A stretch of DNA of 64,000 bases from Rhizobium sp. R635 (GTDB lineage Bacteria > Pseudomonadota > Alphaproteobacteria > Rhizobiales > Rhizobiaceae): contig NZ_LOKX01000016.1 in the NCBI RefSeq assembly GCF_002211285.1, positions 1 to 64,000 on the forward strand, written 5' to 3'. The notes beneath the pieces are model-generated. The model worked only from the letters and a program-made list of their open reading frames with translations, had not been told where the DNA came from and did not search any database. The translations under genes and the position numbers were made by a program. The stretch's first letter is position 1; every line of letters starts with the position of its first letter. This document shows positions 9,449 to 19,614 of this stretch, piece after piece.

Positions 9449-9469
9449 CGAAAGATTTATGCTCTTTCG
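9449..9469 (-). terminator. Weak hairpin at the 3' end of the P450 gene
   Basis: CGAAAGA and TCTTTCG form a 7-bp stem around a 7-base loop overlapping the P450 stop. The following bases are AT-rich but lack a real T-run, so it is at best a weak terminator or processing hairpin ahead of glcB. Confidence 0.35.
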
Positions 9470-10869
9470 GAAATTATGCGCGGCGTCACGCGCATCGGCA
9501 GTCCGTTCTGTGGCTGAGTCGTCAGCTTCTGCACCGGCCAGGGGTTGGTCTGATCGGTGGAATCGAAGCGATAACGGTGCATCAGGACGGCAAGGGCGAT
9601 CACCGCCTCCTGAAGCGCGAAGGTCGCTCCGATGCAGACGCGCGGACCGGCGCCGAAAGGCAGGAACTGGAAGCGTCCGATAGAGCCGCGATTTTCCGGC
9701 AGGAAGCGCTCCGGCATATAGGCGCGCGGTCTGTCCCAGTGACGTTCGTGGCGATGCAGCGTCCAGGGCATGATGAGCACCGTGACGCCGGCCTCGATCT
9801 CGACCCTCTCGCCCTTGGCGCTCGTCCAGGAATCATCCGCTATAGCGGCACGGTTGATGGATGGCGCAGGGGGATAAAGGCGCAGGGCCTCCTCGAAGGC
9901 GGCGCGCGTCTGCGGCATCATATCCAGCCATTTCACAGGTTCGGCGCCGGTGGCGAGCACCGCGTCGATTTCCTCTTCCATCGCCGCGCGGATATGTGGG
10001 CTGTTCGATACGCAATAGAGCGTCCAGGCCAATGCCCGGGCTGTGGTCTCATGCCCTGCGCCGATGAAGGTCAGGATATTGTCTTCGATCTCTTCCTTCG
10101 TCAGTCCGTCAGGGCCTGCCTGTTCCAGGAGCAGCGTCAGGAAATCCTCGGGCGCGGCACGGCGATCCGCCTTCATCTTGGCAAGCCGCATATCCATCGT
10201 GTCACGCACGATGGCGCGGAATTTCTCCAGCACTTTCTGGCCACCGATGCGTGTCACACGTGGAACCCAGGATGGAGCGCGCATCAGATCCATCGGGTCG
10301 ACGCGACCCATGCGATGCAGAAGTTCATTGACGTCATCAGCGAAATGGCCGCTCGAGGTGACGATTTCACCGGAGAATAACGTGTCAGCGAGAATCGCGA
10401 AGGTCAGCTCGGTCATATCGGTGCTGATATCGAAAATCGCGCCTGCCTCGCCCGCGCTCTCATATTTACGGACATAATCTTCCGATTGGCGCAGCATCTG
10501 TCCGGCAAAGCCCTGGGCATGGCGGGGCGTGAAGACAGGCGCCACCGCCTTGCGTGATCTCTTCCAGACCGGACCTTCGGCGGTCAGAAGGCCGTCACGG
10601 AGGATCGGTCGCAGGACAAGCTGGCGAACATCCGACATGCGGTAATTATTGGCATTGTCGACCAGCACATGCTTGATGAGGCCGGGATCGTTGACGATCA
10701 GCGTCCTCTGGCCGAAGAAGCTCGTTCTGATCCAGGGCAGCGTATAGGAGGGCTCGCCCCAGAGTTCGAGCGGGTTGCGCAGTATGATGCGGATGATTTC
10801 CAGCCGGCTCGGCGGCACGGTGCGCGGCAGCGGTGCCGGCGGAACGAAGGGATCAGGACGCATGTCCAT
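9457..10869 (-). CDS. Cytochrome P450
   Basis: A 470-residue haem-thiolate monooxygenase. The I-helix oxygen-activation motif is AGHETT (about 271-276), the K-helix ExxR is in FEEALRLYPP (about 327-330), and the haem ligand loop is PFGAGPRVCIGATFALQEA with Cys at about 412. It has no membrane anchor, so it is probably soluble. It resembles the CYP102/CYP4-like fatty-acid or alkane hydroxylase type of P450, but substrate and redox partner cannot be read; no ferredoxin or reductase gene is adjacent. The start is ATG 10869 with AAAGG eight bases upstream; a TTG two codons earlier is possible. It lies between the DUF1402 gene and glcB, all leftward. Confidence 0.9.
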   Translation of the reverse strand: MDMRPDPFVPPAPLPRTVPPSRLEIIRIILRNPLELWGEPSYTLPWIRTSFFGQRTLIVNDPGLIKHVLVDNANNYRMSDVRQLVLRPILRDGLLTAEGPVWKRSRKAVAPVFTPRHAQGFAGQMLRQSEDYVRKYESAGEAGAIFDISTDMTELTFAILADTLFSGEIVTSSGHFADDVNELLHRMGRVDPMDLMRAPSWVPRVTRIGGQKVLEKFRAIVRDTMDMRLAKMKADRRAAPEDFLTLLLEQAGPDGLTKEEIEDNILTFIGAGHETTARALAWTLYCVSNSPHIRAAMEEEIDAVLATGAEPVKWLDMMPQTRAAFEEALRLYPPAPSINRAAIADDSWTSAKGERVEIEAGVTVLIMPWTLHRHERHWDRPRAYMPERFLPENRGSIGRFQFLPFGAGPRVCIGATFALQEAVIALAVLMHRYRFDSTDQTNPWPVQKLTTQPQNGLPMRVTPRIISERA

Positions 10870-10917
10870 CGTCAAAGCCTTTCGGGGAAGATCGGCGCCT
10901 TCCCGGCAAGCTTGAAG

Positions 10918-11865
10918 CTAGAGCAGGCCCTTGAGTTCGTCCAGCTTGTCGTTGATCAGCCAGCCGTAATAATTCTCCTCCGGCCAGACCGTCGTGCCGC
11001 CAGAACGGTTCTTCGCGGCAAGGGCCGCGGCACGCTGGCGCGAATTGCCGACATTATAAAGCGTCGCGGTCAAGCCGGGATTGCCCGAGATATCCATGCC
11101 GGCAATCTCCTTGTAATCGTCGATCGACCTGCGGATCGAAGCGGCGACGAAGGCGAGCGAGATATCGGGATCCATGATGGCCTTGTAGACCGCGCCGGCA
11201 TTCTTCTCGTTCAGCTTCGGATAACCCGACACGCGGCTGACGAGATCGGAGAGCATCAATGCCGTCAGCGGGTTGACCTGGCCGAGACCGAAGGTCTGGC
11301 CGGCATAGAAGGGCTGGAAGAAGACGGCGCTGAAGCGGTTGTTGGGGAAGCTTTGACCGCCGACGGTCTTACCACGGAAATCGCTTTCCCAAACGTCTTC
11401 GCGGCAGGACCAGAGTGTATAGGAATCGCTCTTGCCCTTGCATTCGGCAAATTGCGGCCGCGCGACGAAATCGTCGATGTTTTCGCCGTCATAGGCGAAA
11501 CGGAAGCTTTCTCCGGCATAGGAGGCGGCTTTTACATAATAGGCCTGCAACCGGTCGTAGGCGTCGACATTATAGGTATGTTCGCCGACGATCGCGCCGA
11601 TGACATGGATGGGATTGATGCCGTAGGCGCTGGAGACCTTGCGGATCTTGGCCATCAGCTCGCGATCGGTCGCCAGAAGCTCGTGGACCTTCTCGTATTT
11701 CAGATCGAAGCTGCTCTTGGTGCCTTTGGTGCGGCGGACGGATGCGCCCGGAATATCGGGCTGCTCGGCATGACGATTGCCTGCCGGCACCGTCTGCATT
11801 GCGAAGGCCGGCGCTGAATTCACCAGGGCAACGGCAATCATAAGGCTTGTCAAAAGGCGTCGCAC
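10918..11865 (-). CDS. DUF1402 family exported protein (lysozyme-like fold suspected)
   Basis: A 315-residue protein with a clear signal peptide (MRRLLTSLMIAVALVNSAPA, cleavage near AFA at residue 22). The mature part has a pattern reminiscent of lytic transglycosylases: a helix with a candidate catalytic glutamate in GAIVGEHTYN (E95), then FGLGQVNPLTALMLSD and TATLYNVGNS later. The family is uncharacterised; a periplasmic peptidoglycan-processing role is inference from these motifs. Three cysteines occur (FAECKGK, LWSCRED and none near the glutamate otherwise), so a disulphide is possible. It is the first gene of the leftward run with the P450 and glcB. Confidence 0.75.
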   Translation of the reverse strand: MRRLLTSLMIAVALVNSAPAFAMQTVPAGNRHAEQPDIPGASVRRTKGTKSSFDLKYEKVHELLATDRELMAKIRKVSSAYGINPIHVIGAIVGEHTYNVDAYDRLQAYYVKAASYAGESFRFAYDGENIDDFVARPQFAECKGKSDSYTLWSCREDVWESDFRGKTVGGQSFPNNRFSAVFFQPFYAGQTFGLGQVNPLTALMLSDLVSRVSGYPKLNEKNAGAVYKAIMDPDISLAFVAASIRRSIDDYKEIAGMDISGNPGLTATLYNVGNSRQRAAALAAKNRSGGTTVWPEENYYGWLINDKLDELKGLL

Positions 11866-11956
11866 GATCCGCTATCCCGTCCGTTCATCGTCCTGTTCGC
11901 GATGCGGCTGACTGGACCAGAATCTTGGCCGAATAAAGCCGGAGCGGAAAACAAAA

Positions 11957-11985
11957 CGGGCCTTCACTAAAAAGTAAAAGGCCCG
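11957..11985 (-). terminator. hslU: Terminator downstream of hslU
   Basis: On the minus strand CGGGCCTT and AAGGCCCG form an 8-bp stem around 13 bases, followed by TTTTGTTTT. Closer to the hslU stop lies a second small hairpin (CACCGGT / ACCGGTG, 12022-12045). Together they end the hslVU transcript before the DUF1402 gene. Confidence 0.75.
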
Positions 11986-12053
11986 CTGTCGAGAGTGGAA
12001 TTCGTCACAACTCGGCATTCACACCGGTAAAGAGGTGAACCGGTGCGCCGATA

Positions 12054-13361
12054 TCACAGAATGAAGCGCGACAGGTCGGTATTCTGCGCGAGATCGCCGA
12101 CATGTTCGCGCACATATGCGGCATCGATCGTAATCGCCGTGCCGCCGCGATCCGGGGCGTTGTAGGAAATATCGTCCAGGACCCGCTCCATCACCGTCTG
12201 CAGGCGGCGCGCGCCGATATTCTCGACGGAGGAGTTCAGATGCACGGCGACGTCGGCAAGCGCGTCGATCGCGTCCTCGGTGAAATCGAGGTTCAGGTTT
12301 TCGGTCTCCATCAGCGCGCGATACTGGCGGATGAGGCTCGCTTCCGTCTCGGTCAGGATCCGGCGGAAATCCTCCTTGTTCAGCGGGCGCAGCTCGACAC
12401 GGATCGGCAGGCGGCCCTGCAGCTCGGGAAGAAGATCCGAAGGCTTGGCGACATGGAAGGCGCCCGACGCGATGAAGAGCACGTGGTCGGTTTTGACAGG
12501 TCCGTATTTGGTCGAGACCGTCGTGCCTTCGACGAGCGGCAGGAGGTCGCGCTGCACGCCTTCACGGGAAACGCCCGCCCCCATGCCGCCGTCGCGGGCG
12601 GCGATCTTGTCGATTTCATCGAGGAAGACGATGCCGTCATTCTCGACCGAGCGGACGGCCTCGCGCTGGATCACCTCATTGTCGATCAGCTTGTCGGACT
12701 CGTCGCGGATCAGATCGGTATAGGAAGCCTTGACCGTCGTGCGCACCTTCTTGGTACGGCCGCCCATCGCCTTGCCGAACATTTCCGACAGGTTCAGCAC
12801 GCCGATATTGGCGCCCGGCATGCCGGGAATTTCGAAGCCGCCCATGCCGGAACCGGTATCGGCCACCTCGATATCGATTTCCTTGTCGTCGAGTTCGCCG
12901 TCCCTCAGCTTCTTACGGAAGTTCTCGCGGGTGGCAGGCGAAGCGGTGGTGCCGACCAAGGCATCGAGAACACGCTCTTCGGCGCTGACATGCGCCTTGG
13001 CCTGCACTTCGGCCCGCTTCTTCTCGCGCACCAGGCCGATGCCGACTTCGACAAGATCGCGGACGATCTGCTCGACATCGCGGCCGACATAGCCGACCTC
13101 GGTGAATTTGGTGGCTTCCACCTTGATGAAGGGCGCGCCGGCGAGCTTTGCCAGGCGGCGGGAAATTTCCGTCTTGCCGACGCCGGTCGGGCCGATCATC
13201 AGGATGTTCTTGGGCATGACTTCGTCGCGCAGGCTCGGATCGAGCTGCTGGCGGCGCCAGCGGTTGCGCAGCGCGATCGCGACGGCGCGCTTGGCCTCAT
13301 GCTGGCCGATGATGTAGCGGTCGAGTTCGGAAACGATCTCGCGGGGGGAAAAGGTCGTCAT
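12054..13361 (-). CDS. hslU: ATP-dependent protease ATPase subunit HslU (ClpY)
   Basis: A 435-residue AAA+ unfoldase that forms a hexamer and feeds substrates to the HslV peptidase in the cytoplasm. Walker A is GPTGVGKT (57-64), Walker B is FLDE (246-249), the pore-type segment [13 protein letters not shown] lies near 91-103, and the C-terminal tail LSRFIL is the one that inserts into HslV to activate it. The insertion domain lies between the Walker motifs. ATG 13361 has AGGAGA upstream. It is second in the hslV-hslU operon with 101 bases between the genes. Confidence 0.97.
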   Translation of the reverse strand: MTTFSPREIVSELDRYIIGQHEAKRAVAIALRNRWRRQQLDPSLRDEVMPKNILMIGPTGVGKTEISRRLAKLAGAPFIKVEATKFTEVGYVGRDVEQIVRDLVEVGIGLVREKKRAEVQAKAHVSAEERVLDALVGTTASPATRENFRKKLRDGELDDKEIDIEVADTGSGMGGFEIPGMPGANIGVLNLSEMFGKAMGGRTKKVRTTVKASYTDLIRDESDKLIDNEVIQREAVRSVENDGIVFLDEIDKIAARDGGMGAGVSREGVQRDLLPLVEGTTVSTKYGPVKTDHVLFIASGAFHVAKPSDLLPELQGRLPIRVELRPLNKEDFRRILTETEASLIRQYRALMETENLNLDFTEDAIDALADVAVHLNSSVENIGARRLQTVMERVLDDISYNAPDRGGTAITIDAAYVREHVGDLAQNTDLSRFIL

Positions 13362-13462
13362 TGCGTATCATTCTCCTGGCGGTCCGGGGCGATCAGCGGC
13401 ACCCGGCCGTAATTCATCGTTATTTCGCCAAGCCTTGAAAGCATGGTTGGTCCGGCCGCACC

Positions 13463-13990
13463 TCAGCCTTCGACCTCAAGCGATTCCACCACGATATTAT
13501 GGTTTGTGTAGACGCAGATGTCGGCGGCGATATCGAGGGCGCGGCGCGCGATCTCTTCGGCCGATTTGTCGGTATCCATGAGCGCGCGGGCGGCCGCGAA
13601 GGCGTAGTTGCCGCCCGAGCCGATCGCCGTCGTGCCATGCTCAGGCTCCAGAACATCGCCGTTGCCGGTGATCGCGAGCGTGATCGACTTGTCGGCGACG
13701 AGCATCATGGCTTCGAGATTACGCAGGTATTTGTCGGTACGCCAGTCCTTGGCGAGTTCGACGGCGGCTCGCATCAGCTGGCCGGGATATTGCTCCAGCT
13801 TCTTTTCAAGCCTTTCGAGCAGGGTGAAGGCATCGGCGGTGGCGCCGGCGAAACCGGCGATGACCTCGCCCTTGCCGATGCGGCGCACCTTGCGGGCATT
13901 GCCCTTCATGACGGTCTGGCCGAGGCTCACCTGGCCGTCGCCCGCCATCACCACCTTGCCGCCTTTTCGAACTGTAATGATCGTTGTCAT
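13463..13990 (-). CDS. hslV: ATP-dependent protease peptidase subunit HslV (ClpQ)
   Basis: A 175-residue proteasome-beta-like peptidase. Removal of Met exposes the catalytic Thr2 ([20 protein letters not shown]); the [16 protein letters not shown] block and [14 protein letters not shown] are family hallmarks. It makes the dodecameric core of the HslVU protease. It diverges from hisB across 176 bases that must hold both promoters. A heat-shock sigma32 promoter is expected from other bacteria, but I could not point to a convincing -35/-10 pair for it. Confidence 0.96.
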   Translation of the reverse strand: MTTIITVRKGGKVVMAGDGQVSLGQTVMKGNARKVRRIGKGEVIAGFAGATADAFTLLERLEKKLEQYPGQLMRAAVELAKDWRTDKYLRNLEAMMLVADKSITLAITGNGDVLEPEHGTTAIGSGGNYAFAAARALMDTDKSAEEIARRALDIAADICVYTNHNIVVESLEVEG

Positions 13991-14166
13991 AAAACACCTG
14001 TCTGCCCATGACGAGGGCTACTCTGCCAAGCCGCTCACCGGCCTTGTTGAACCCTATGTAAGTGGGCCGGAGCCGATTGCAAATGGGCCGGCTTTTCTCT
14101 TCCCCGGCTTCTGGATATTTCCCCATGCGCCTGATAAGGAACGGCCTTATTCCGATGGAGGGCCAG

Positions 14167-14775
14167 ATGGCCGAGACCGCAGCAAGCCGCACGGGCAGCG
14201 TTTCCCGCAAGACCAACGAGACCTCGATTTCCGTTTCCGTCAATCTCGACGGTACCGGCAAATCGAAGATTTCGACGGGCGTCGGCTTCTTCGATCATAT
14301 GCTCGACCAGCTTTCGCGGCATTCCCTGATCGACATGGAGATCGACGCCAAGGGCGACCTGCATATCGACGATCACCATACCGTCGAGGATACGGGTATC
14401 GCGATCGGCCAGGCGATCTCCAAGGCGCTCGGCGACCGGCGCGGCATCACGCGCTACGCTTCGATAGACCTTGCCATGGACGAGACGATGACCAAGGCCG
14501 CGGTCGATCTTTCCGGCCGGCCCTTCCTCGTCTGGAACGTCGCCTTCAGCGCGCCGAAGATCGGAACCTTCGACACCGAGCTCGTCCGCGAATTCTTCCA
14601 GGCGCTCGCCCAGAATGCCGGCATCACCTTGCATATTCTCAACCATTATGGCGCCAACAACCACCATATTGCCGAGACATGCTTCAAGGCCGTTGCCCGC
14701 GCATTGCGCACGGCGACAGAGATCGATCCGAGACAGGCGGGCCGTGTTCCCTCGACCAAGGGCACGCTCGTCTGA
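14167..14775 (+). CDS. hisB: Imidazoleglycerol-phosphate dehydratase HisB
   Basis: A 202-residue dehydratase for the sixth histidine step (imidazole glycerol phosphate to imidazole acetol phosphate). It is the single-domain form without the N-terminal histidinol phosphatase found in E. coli. Metal-binding histidine motifs are plain: [28 protein letters not shown] and [20 protein letters not shown] 14167 has GGAGGG just upstream; longer in-frame starts would add non-conserved residues. It is the first gene of a rightward run to coaA with gaps from -4 to 52 bases. Confidence 0.96.
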   Translation: MAETAASRTGSVSRKTNETSISVSVNLDGTGKSKISTGVGFFDHMLDQLSRHSLIDMEIDAKGDLHIDDHHTVEDTGIAIGQAISKALGDRRGITRYASIDLAMDETMTKAAVDLSGRPFLVWNVAFSAPKIGTFDTELVREFFQALAQNAGITLHILNHYGANNHHIAETCFKAVARALRTATEIDPRQAGRVPSTKGTLV

Positions 14776-14797
14776 GCCCCTTAAGGGAGCGGCGAGA

Positions 14798-15283
14798 ATG
14801 ACTTCAAGCTATATTTTCCTGACGCCGCCCGGCAGCGCAGGTACACGCCTTGACGAAACGCGAGCCATCCGCGACGGCTTCACGTGGCTCGGCTTCCTGT
14901 TCCCGTGGATTTGGCTACTGGCACATCGGCTGTGGCTGCCGGCGGGCGTGGCCTTTCTGGCGCAGGCAGTCGGCGGCGCGCTGATGGACGAGCCGGGTCT
15001 CGGGCTGGCGGGAGCGGCGATCGCGCTTGGTGTGAATGTGCTGGTCGGCCTCGAAGGCCAGAATTTGCGCATTCGCAGCCTTGCCGCCACAGGCTGGAAC
15101 GAAGACGGGCTCGTTACAGCCGATACGATCGGCATTGCCGAGGACGTCTATTTCTCGGACAAGGCAAACATTACAGAGAGCGACGGCGCCGCCGCACCGG
15201 ACTGGGAGAACAAGACCCGCCCGGACGGCCGCCACGGCCATGCCACCTCGCTCGGTCTTTTCGGTTTTGATGGAGGACGCTGA
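14798..15283 (+). CDS. DUF2628 domain membrane protein
   Basis: A 161-residue protein with the DUF2628-type N-terminus: a lead-in ([19 protein letters not shown]), then about three hydrophobic segments between residues 26 and 85 ([40 protein letters not shown]). The C-terminal third is hydrophilic and ends in a Gly/His/Asp-rich tail. ATG 14798 is preceded by AAGGGAG at a spacing of 8. It sits between hisB and hisH in the histidine run and its stop is two bases before hisH. Its function is unknown; the location is frequent in Rhizobiales as I recall. Confidence 0.8.
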   Translation: MTSSYIFLTPPGSAGTRLDETRAIRDGFTWLGFLFPWIWLLAHRLWLPAGVAFLAQAVGGALMDEPGLGLAGAAIALGVNVLVGLEGQNLRIRSLAATGWNEDGLVTADTIGIAEDVYFSDKANITESDGAAAPDWENKTRPDGRHGHATSLGLFGFDGGR

Positions 15284-15285
15284 TC

Positions 15286-15936
15286 ATGCGCGTCGCGATT
15301 ATCGACTACGGTTCCGGCAACCTGCGCTCGGCGACCAAGGCTTTCGAACGGGCTGCCCGCGAGGCGGGCATCGATGCGCATATCGACCTCACCGACAAGG
15401 CAGAGAATGTCGCTGCGGCTGACCGTATCGTACTTCCCGGCGTCGGCGCCTATGCCGATTGCCGGCGTGGCCTCGATGCCGTGCCTGGGATGACCGAAGT
15501 GCTGATCGAGGCTGTCGAGAAGAAAGCGCGGCCATTCCTCGGCATCTGCGTCGGCATGCAGCTCATGTCCTCGCGCGGCCTCGAAAAGACCGTCACCCAT
15601 GGTTTCGGCTGGATTCCCGGCGACGTCATCGAGATGACGCCTGGAGATCCCACGCTGAAGATCCCGCAAATCGGCTGGAACACCCTCGATCTCCAGCGCG
15701 AACACCCGCTCTTCGACGGCATTCCCACAGGATCGCAGGGGCTGCACGCCTATTTCGTCCATTCCTACCATCTTGCCGCCGAAAATGCGGGCGATGTCAT
15801 CGCGACCGTCGACTATGGCGGCCCGATGACCGCTCTCGTCGGGCGCGACAACATGGTCGGGGCACAGTTCCATCCGGAAAAGAGCCAGAAACTCGGGCTT
15901 GCGCTGATCGCCAATTTCCTGCGCTGGAACCCGTAA
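15286..15936 (+). CDS. hisH: Imidazole glycerol phosphate synthase glutaminase subunit HisH
   Basis: A 216-residue class I glutamine amidotransferase. The nucleophile is C88 in [15 protein letters not shown], and the catalytic His and Glu are H196 and E198 in QFHPEKSQ. The oxyanion-strand segment PGVGAYADC is present. It supplies ammonia to HisF for ring closure, releasing AICAR to purine synthesis. Its partner hisF is about 1.5 kb downstream, separated by two uncharacterised genes and hisA. Confidence 0.97.
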   Translation: MRVAIIDYGSGNLRSATKAFERAAREAGIDAHIDLTDKAENVAAADRIVLPGVGAYADCRRGLDAVPGMTEVLIEAVEKKARPFLGICVGMQLMSSRGLEKTVTHGFGWIPGDVIEMTPGDPTLKIPQIGWNTLDLQREHPLFDGIPTGSQGLHAYFVHSYHLAAENAGDVIATVDYGGPMTALVGRDNMVGAQFHPEKSQKLGLALIANFLRWNP

Positions 15937-15988
15937 TACGGCCGCCTTATTTTTCCTTTATGGAAACGGCGGAACAGGAGTGTGCTCG

Positions 15989-16171
15989 ATGCCGGCTTCG
16001 CGGAAATCAGGCAAGGTGCTCTATACGCTCAGGCCCTCCCGGGAAGGCCTTCCTCCCTTCTCGGATATCAGGCTTCCCGGCGGAACGATCATCCGCCGCG
16101 TTGACGAAGCCATCCATAGGAGGGCGCTTTCCAATGCAGCCAAGGCGTTGAAAGAAAGGCTGGACCGATGA
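15989..16171 (+). CDS. Small uncharacterised protein in the histidine operon
   Basis: A 60-residue basic protein (begins MPASRKSGKVLYTLRPSREG, ends KALKERLDR) with no domain I recognise. Support for a real gene: AGGAG at 15976-15980 with eight bases to ATG 15989, and a stop that overlaps the next start (ATGA at 16168-16171), the same coupling used by hisE-coaA nearby. It is predicted soluble with no cysteine. A GTG at 15980 is in frame but sits on top of the ribosome-binding site. The function is unknown. Confidence 0.6.
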   Translation: MPASRKSGKVLYTLRPSREGLPPFSDIRLPGGTIIRRVDEAIHRRALSNAAKALKERLDR

Positions 16172-16725
16172 TCCATGAGTTTCTTGCCGGCAACGAGAAT
16201 TCCCAGCTGCGCGCCAATGGCATCAGCGCCGGCGATATCGCCGAGGCGGTGCTGGAATTCTATATCGAGGGCGAAGACGACCTGATCGGTCTGCTCGCCT
16301 ATGCCCTTTATGAACGGCAAAAGCGCGATTTCGTCCTCAGCCATCGCAAGCGCAACGCCGGCCGTTCGCCCAATGAGGCGGAGCTTGCTGCCGTCAACAG
16401 CAACTATCTCTCCACAGACCTGCGCAACACGCTGCGCGACCGCGCCTCGCAGATCCTTTCGAGTTATGCCGAGACCTATGTGGAGGCGATGGAGCCCGAG
16501 ATCCGGCTTGCGGCCGTCAACAACGATGCGCTGCGCCGGGTGCGCGAGATCGAGAAATCGGTGAAAAAGCGCCTGGGCTTCTGGCGCCAGGTGCGCGCCG
16601 GCTTCACCGTTACCCTGCTGATCCTACTGCTTTTCGGCGCGGCCACCATTGCCGCTGTCTTTTTCCGCTCGGATATCGTAGATGCGTGGAATGCGCTGAT
16701 GGTACCGACCACTTTACGGACGTAA
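16168..16725 (+). CDS. Uncharacterised protein with a C-terminal membrane anchor, in the histidine operon
   Basis: A 185-residue protein that I cannot assign to a characterised family. Residues 1-140 are soluble and mostly helical (FYIEGEDDLIGLLAYALYER near 31-50; a charged helix EIEKSVKKRLGFWRQ near 127-141). One hydrophobic helix follows (FTVTLLILLLFGAATIAAVF) with a short tail. With no signal sequence this is a tail-anchored topology, with most of the protein in the cytoplasm. It overlaps the 60-residue gene by four bases and ends six bases before hisA, so it is firmly in the operon. Confidence 0.8.
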   Translation: MIHEFLAGNENSQLRANGISAGDIAEAVLEFYIEGEDDLIGLLAYALYERQKRDFVLSHRKRNAGRSPNEAELAAVNSNYLSTDLRNTLRDRASQILSSYAETYVEAMEPEIRLAAVNNDALRRVREIEKSVKKRLGFWRQVRAGFTVTLLILLLFGAATIAAVFFRSDIVDAWNALMVPTTLRT

Positions 16726-16731
16726 GACGAC

Positions 16732-17478
16732 ATGATCCTTTTTCCCGCGATCGACCTGAAGGGCGGCCAGTGCGTCCGCTTGAAACTCGGCGACATGCAG
16801 CAGGCGACGGTCTACAACACCGATCCGGCCGCCCAGGCGAAATCCTTCGAAGACCAGGGTTTCGAATGGCTGCACGTGGTCGATCTCGACGGCGCCTTTG
16901 CGGGACATTCGGCCAATGGCGATGCCGTCGAGGCGATCCTGAAGGCGACCAAGAATCCGGTGCAGCTCGGTGGCGGCATCCGCACGCTCGATCATATCGA
17001 AGCCTGGCTGTCGCGCGGCCTGCGCCGCGTCATTCTCGGCACTGTCGCGGTCAGAAATCCTCAGCTGGTCATCGAGGCCTGCCGGAAATTTCCCGGCCGC
17101 GTCGCCGTCGGCATCGATGCCAAGGGCGGCAAGGTGGCCGTCGAGGGTTGGGCTGAAGCTTCCGAACTCGGCATCATCGAGCTCGCCAGGAAATTCGAGG
17201 GCGCCGGCGTTGCCGCGATCATCTACACCGATATCGACCGCGACGGGATCCTGACCGGTATCAACTGGGCGTCGACGCTGGAGCTTGCCGACGCCGTCTC
17301 CATCCCCGTCATCGCTTCGGGCGGCCTTGCCTCCATCGAAGACATCGAGCGCATGCTGCAGCCCGATGCGCGGAAGCTCGAAGGGGCGATCTCGGGCCGT
17401 GCGCTTTACGACGGCCGGATCGATCCGGCGGAAGCGCTGGCGCTGATCAAGGCCAGCAGGGCCAGGGAGACTGCGTAA
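16732..17478 (+). CDS. hisA: ProFAR isomerase HisA
   Basis: A 248-residue (beta/alpha)8 barrel isomerase for the fourth histidine step. The first strand carries the catalytic acid in [14 protein letters not shown]; the second half-barrel carries the partner acid in [12 protein letters not shown]. The two-fold phosphate-binding repeats are [11 protein letters not shown] and [12 protein letters not shown]. Its stop abuts the ATG of hisF with no spacer. Confidence 0.97.
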   Translation: MILFPAIDLKGGQCVRLKLGDMQQATVYNTDPAAQAKSFEDQGFEWLHVVDLDGAFAGHSANGDAVEAILKATKNPVQLGGGIRTLDHIEAWLSRGLRRVILGTVAVRNPQLVIEACRKFPGRVAVGIDAKGGKVAVEGWAEASELGIIELARKFEGAGVAAIIYTDIDRDGILTGINWASTLELADAVSIPVIASGGLASIEDIERMLQPDARKLEGAISGRALYDGRIDPAEALALIKASRARETA

Positions 17479-18267
17479 ATGACCCTCAAGGCTCGTGTCA
17501 TCCCCTGCCTCGACGTCAAGGACGGCCGTGTCGTCAAGGGCGTCAATTTCCTCAATCTCGTCGATGCCGGCGATCCCGTCGAAGCGGCGAAGGCCTATGA
17601 TGCGGCCGGCGCCGACGAACTCTGCTTCCTCGATATCACCGCTTCTTCGGACAATCGCGAGACGATCTTCGATGTCGTGTCGCGCACAGCCGACCAGTGC
17701 TTCATGCCGCTGACGGTCGGCGGCGGGGTCAGAACCATCGCCGATATCCGCAAGCTCCTGCTGTGCGGCGCCGATAAGGTCTCGATCAATTCGGCAGCCG
17801 TCAGCAATCCCGATTTCGTCGCCGAGGCGGCCGACAAGTTCGGCGATCAGTGCATCGTCGTCTCGATCGACGCCAAGCGCAGGCGCACGCAGGCGGTCGG
17901 CGGCTACAATCTCAGCGCCTGGGAGATCTATACGCATGGCGGCCGCAATGCGACCGGCATCGACGCCATCGAATTCGCCCAGAAGATGGTGGCCCGCGGC
18001 GCAGGCGAACTGCTCGTTACCTCGATGGACCGCGACGGCACCAAGGTCGGCTACGACCTGGAACTGACGCGGGCGATCGCCGATGCGGTGCGGGTGCCGG
18101 TCATCGCGTCGGGCGGCGTCGGCGATCTCGACGATCTCGTCGCCGGGGTGAAGGAAGGCCATGCCAACGCGGTACTTGCCGCCTCGATCTTCCATTTCGG
18201 CACCTATACCGTCGGCGAGGCCAAGCACTATATGTCGAAGTGCGGCATCGACATGCGTCTCGACTGA
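17479..18267 (+). CDS. hisF: Imidazole glycerol phosphate synthase cyclase subunit HisF
   Basis: A 262-residue (beta/alpha)8 barrel, homologous to HisA. The catalytic aspartates lie in [17 protein letters not shown] (D11) and in the segment reading VVSIDAKRR. Phosphate-binding turns are [11 protein letters not shown] and [12 protein letters not shown]. It receives ammonia from HisH through the barrel and makes imidazole glycerol phosphate. It starts directly after the hisA stop; hisE follows after 17 bases. Confidence 0.97.
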   Translation: MTLKARVIPCLDVKDGRVVKGVNFLNLVDAGDPVEAAKAYDAAGADELCFLDITASSDNRETIFDVVSRTADQCFMPLTVGGGVRTIADIRKLLLCGADKVSINSAAVSNPDFVAEAADKFGDQCIVVSIDAKRRRTQAVGGYNLSAWEIYTHGGRNATGIDAIEFAQKMVARGAGELLVTSMDRDGTKVGYDLELTRAIADAVRVPVIASGGVGDLDDLVAGVKEGHANAVLAASIFHFGTYTVGEAKHYMSKCGIDMRLD

Positions 18268-18284
18268 ACCTTGAAAGCGGACAT

Positions 18285-18608
18285 ATGAGCGGATTTTCCC
18301 TTTCCGACCTCGAAAGGATCGTCGCAGAGCGATCGAACGCCTCGCCGGAGCAATCCTGGACGGCAAAGCTCGTGGCCGCCGGCCAGCCGAAAGCGGCAAA
18401 AAAGCTCGGTGAAGAGGCGATTGAAGCCGTGATGGCGGCGGTGACTGATGACCGCGACAATCTGACCTATGAAGCCGCCGATGTGCTCTATCATCTCTTG
18501 GTCGTATTGCGGATTGCTGAAATACCGTTAGAGAATGTCATGGCCGAACTCGAGCGCAGAACCGCGCAGTCCGGCCTCAAGGAAAAGGCCAGCCGGCAGG
18601 GTTCATGA
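18285..18608 (+). CDS. hisE: Phosphoribosyl-ATP diphosphatase HisE
   Basis: A 107-residue all-alpha MazG-like pyrophosphohydrolase for the second histidine step (PR-ATP to PR-AMP). Metal-binding acids are in [14 protein letters not shown] (about 41-54) and [18 protein letters not shown] (about 59-76). It is the stand-alone form, not fused to HisI, which is not in the window. Its stop overlaps the coaA start by four bases (ATGA at 18605). Confidence 0.95.
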   Translation: MSGFSLSDLERIVAERSNASPEQSWTAKLVAAGQPKAAKKLGEEAIEAVMAAVTDDRDNLTYEAADVLYHLLVVLRIAEIPLENVMAELERRTAQSGLKEKASRQGS

Positions 18609-19600
18609 GTATCGCGACTGAGATTATCGGGGTGCCGGAAACGTTGGATCACTTCCAGTCGGAATCCTATTCGCCCTACCATTTCTTTTCTTCCGAACAA
18701 TGGGCGAAATTCCGGGCCGACACGCCGCTGACGCTGACCAGCGACGAGGTCAAGCGGCTGCGCTCGATGGGCGATCCGATCGATCTCGACGAGGTCCGGC
18801 GCATCTATCTCTCGCTGTCGCGCCTGCTTTCGTCGCATGTCGAATCCTCGCAGATGCTGTTCAACCAGCGCAACCGCTTCCTCAGCATGTCGGATGTGAC
18901 GAAGACGCCTTTCGTCATCGGCATCGCCGGTTCGGTCGCCGTCGGCAAATCGACCACTGCCCGTATCCTCAAGGAGCTTTTGGGACGCTGGCCCTCGAGC
19001 CCGAAAGTCGATCTCATCACCACCGACGGCTTCCTCCACCCGAACGCCGTGCTGCAGCGGGAAAAGCTGATGCAGCGCAAGGGTTTTCCGGAGAGCTACG
19101 ATACGGCCGCGATCCTACGCTTCCTCTCGGCGATCAAGGCGGGACAGCCTGACGTGAAGGCGCCCTGCTATTCGCACCTCGTCTACGACGTGCTGCCGGA
19201 CGAATACAAGATCATCGACCGGCCCGACATCCTGATCTTCGAAGGCATCAACGTGCTGCAATCGCGCGACTTGCCGGCCGACGGCAAGATCGTGCCCATG
19301 GTGTCCGACTTCTTCGACTTTTCGATCTATATCGATGCGGCGGAAAACAAGATCCATAACTGGTATGTGACGCGCTTCATGCGGCTGCGTGAAACCGCCT
19401 TCCGCGATCCCAACTCTTATTTCCATCGCTACGCGTCGATCACCGATGCGGAAGCGCTTGAAATCGCCGAGGATCTCTGGACGAACATCAACCTGAAGAA
19501 CCTGCGCCAGAACATCCTGCCGACGCGGCCGCGCGCCGATCTCATCCTGAAAAAAGGCAAGGACCACCTGATCGAGCAGGTTGCGCTCAGGAAACTATAG
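18605..19600 (+). CDS. coaA: Pantothenate kinase, type I
   Basis: A 331-residue P-loop kinase that phosphorylates pantothenate, the first and regulated step of CoA synthesis. Walker A is GSVAVGKS (109-116); further hallmarks are [28 protein letters not shown] and [12 protein letters not shown]. It is the last gene of the histidine run, coupled to hisE by a start/stop overlap, so CoA and histidine synthesis appear to share a transcript here. Another CoA gene, coaE, is about 39 kb away in the same window. Confidence 0.96.
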   Translation: MSIATEIIGVPETLDHFQSESYSPYHFFSSEQWAKFRADTPLTLTSDEVKRLRSMGDPIDLDEVRRIYLSLSRLLSSHVESSQMLFNQRNRFLSMSDVTKTPFVIGIAGSVAVGKSTTARILKELLGRWPSSPKVDLITTDGFLHPNAVLQREKLMQRKGFPESYDTAAILRFLSAIKAGQPDVKAPCYSHLVYDVLPDEYKIIDRPDILIFEGINVLQSRDLPADGKIVPMVSDFFDFSIYIDAAENKIHNWYVTRFMRLRETAFRDPNSYFHRYASITDAEALEIAEDLWTNINLKNLRQNILPTRPRADLILKKGKDHLIEQVALRKL

Positions 19601-19614
19601 CAGGCGATCAATTT

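Noticed and set aside
10257..10262. CACGTG core in the P450 gene as parS
   Set aside because: About 12 of 16 bases match, with the TTT and AAA flanks broken; expected by chance.
16714..18399. 561-codon minus-strand frame opposite hisA-hisF
   Set aside because: Lies wholly across two certain genes and shows the same mirror composition.
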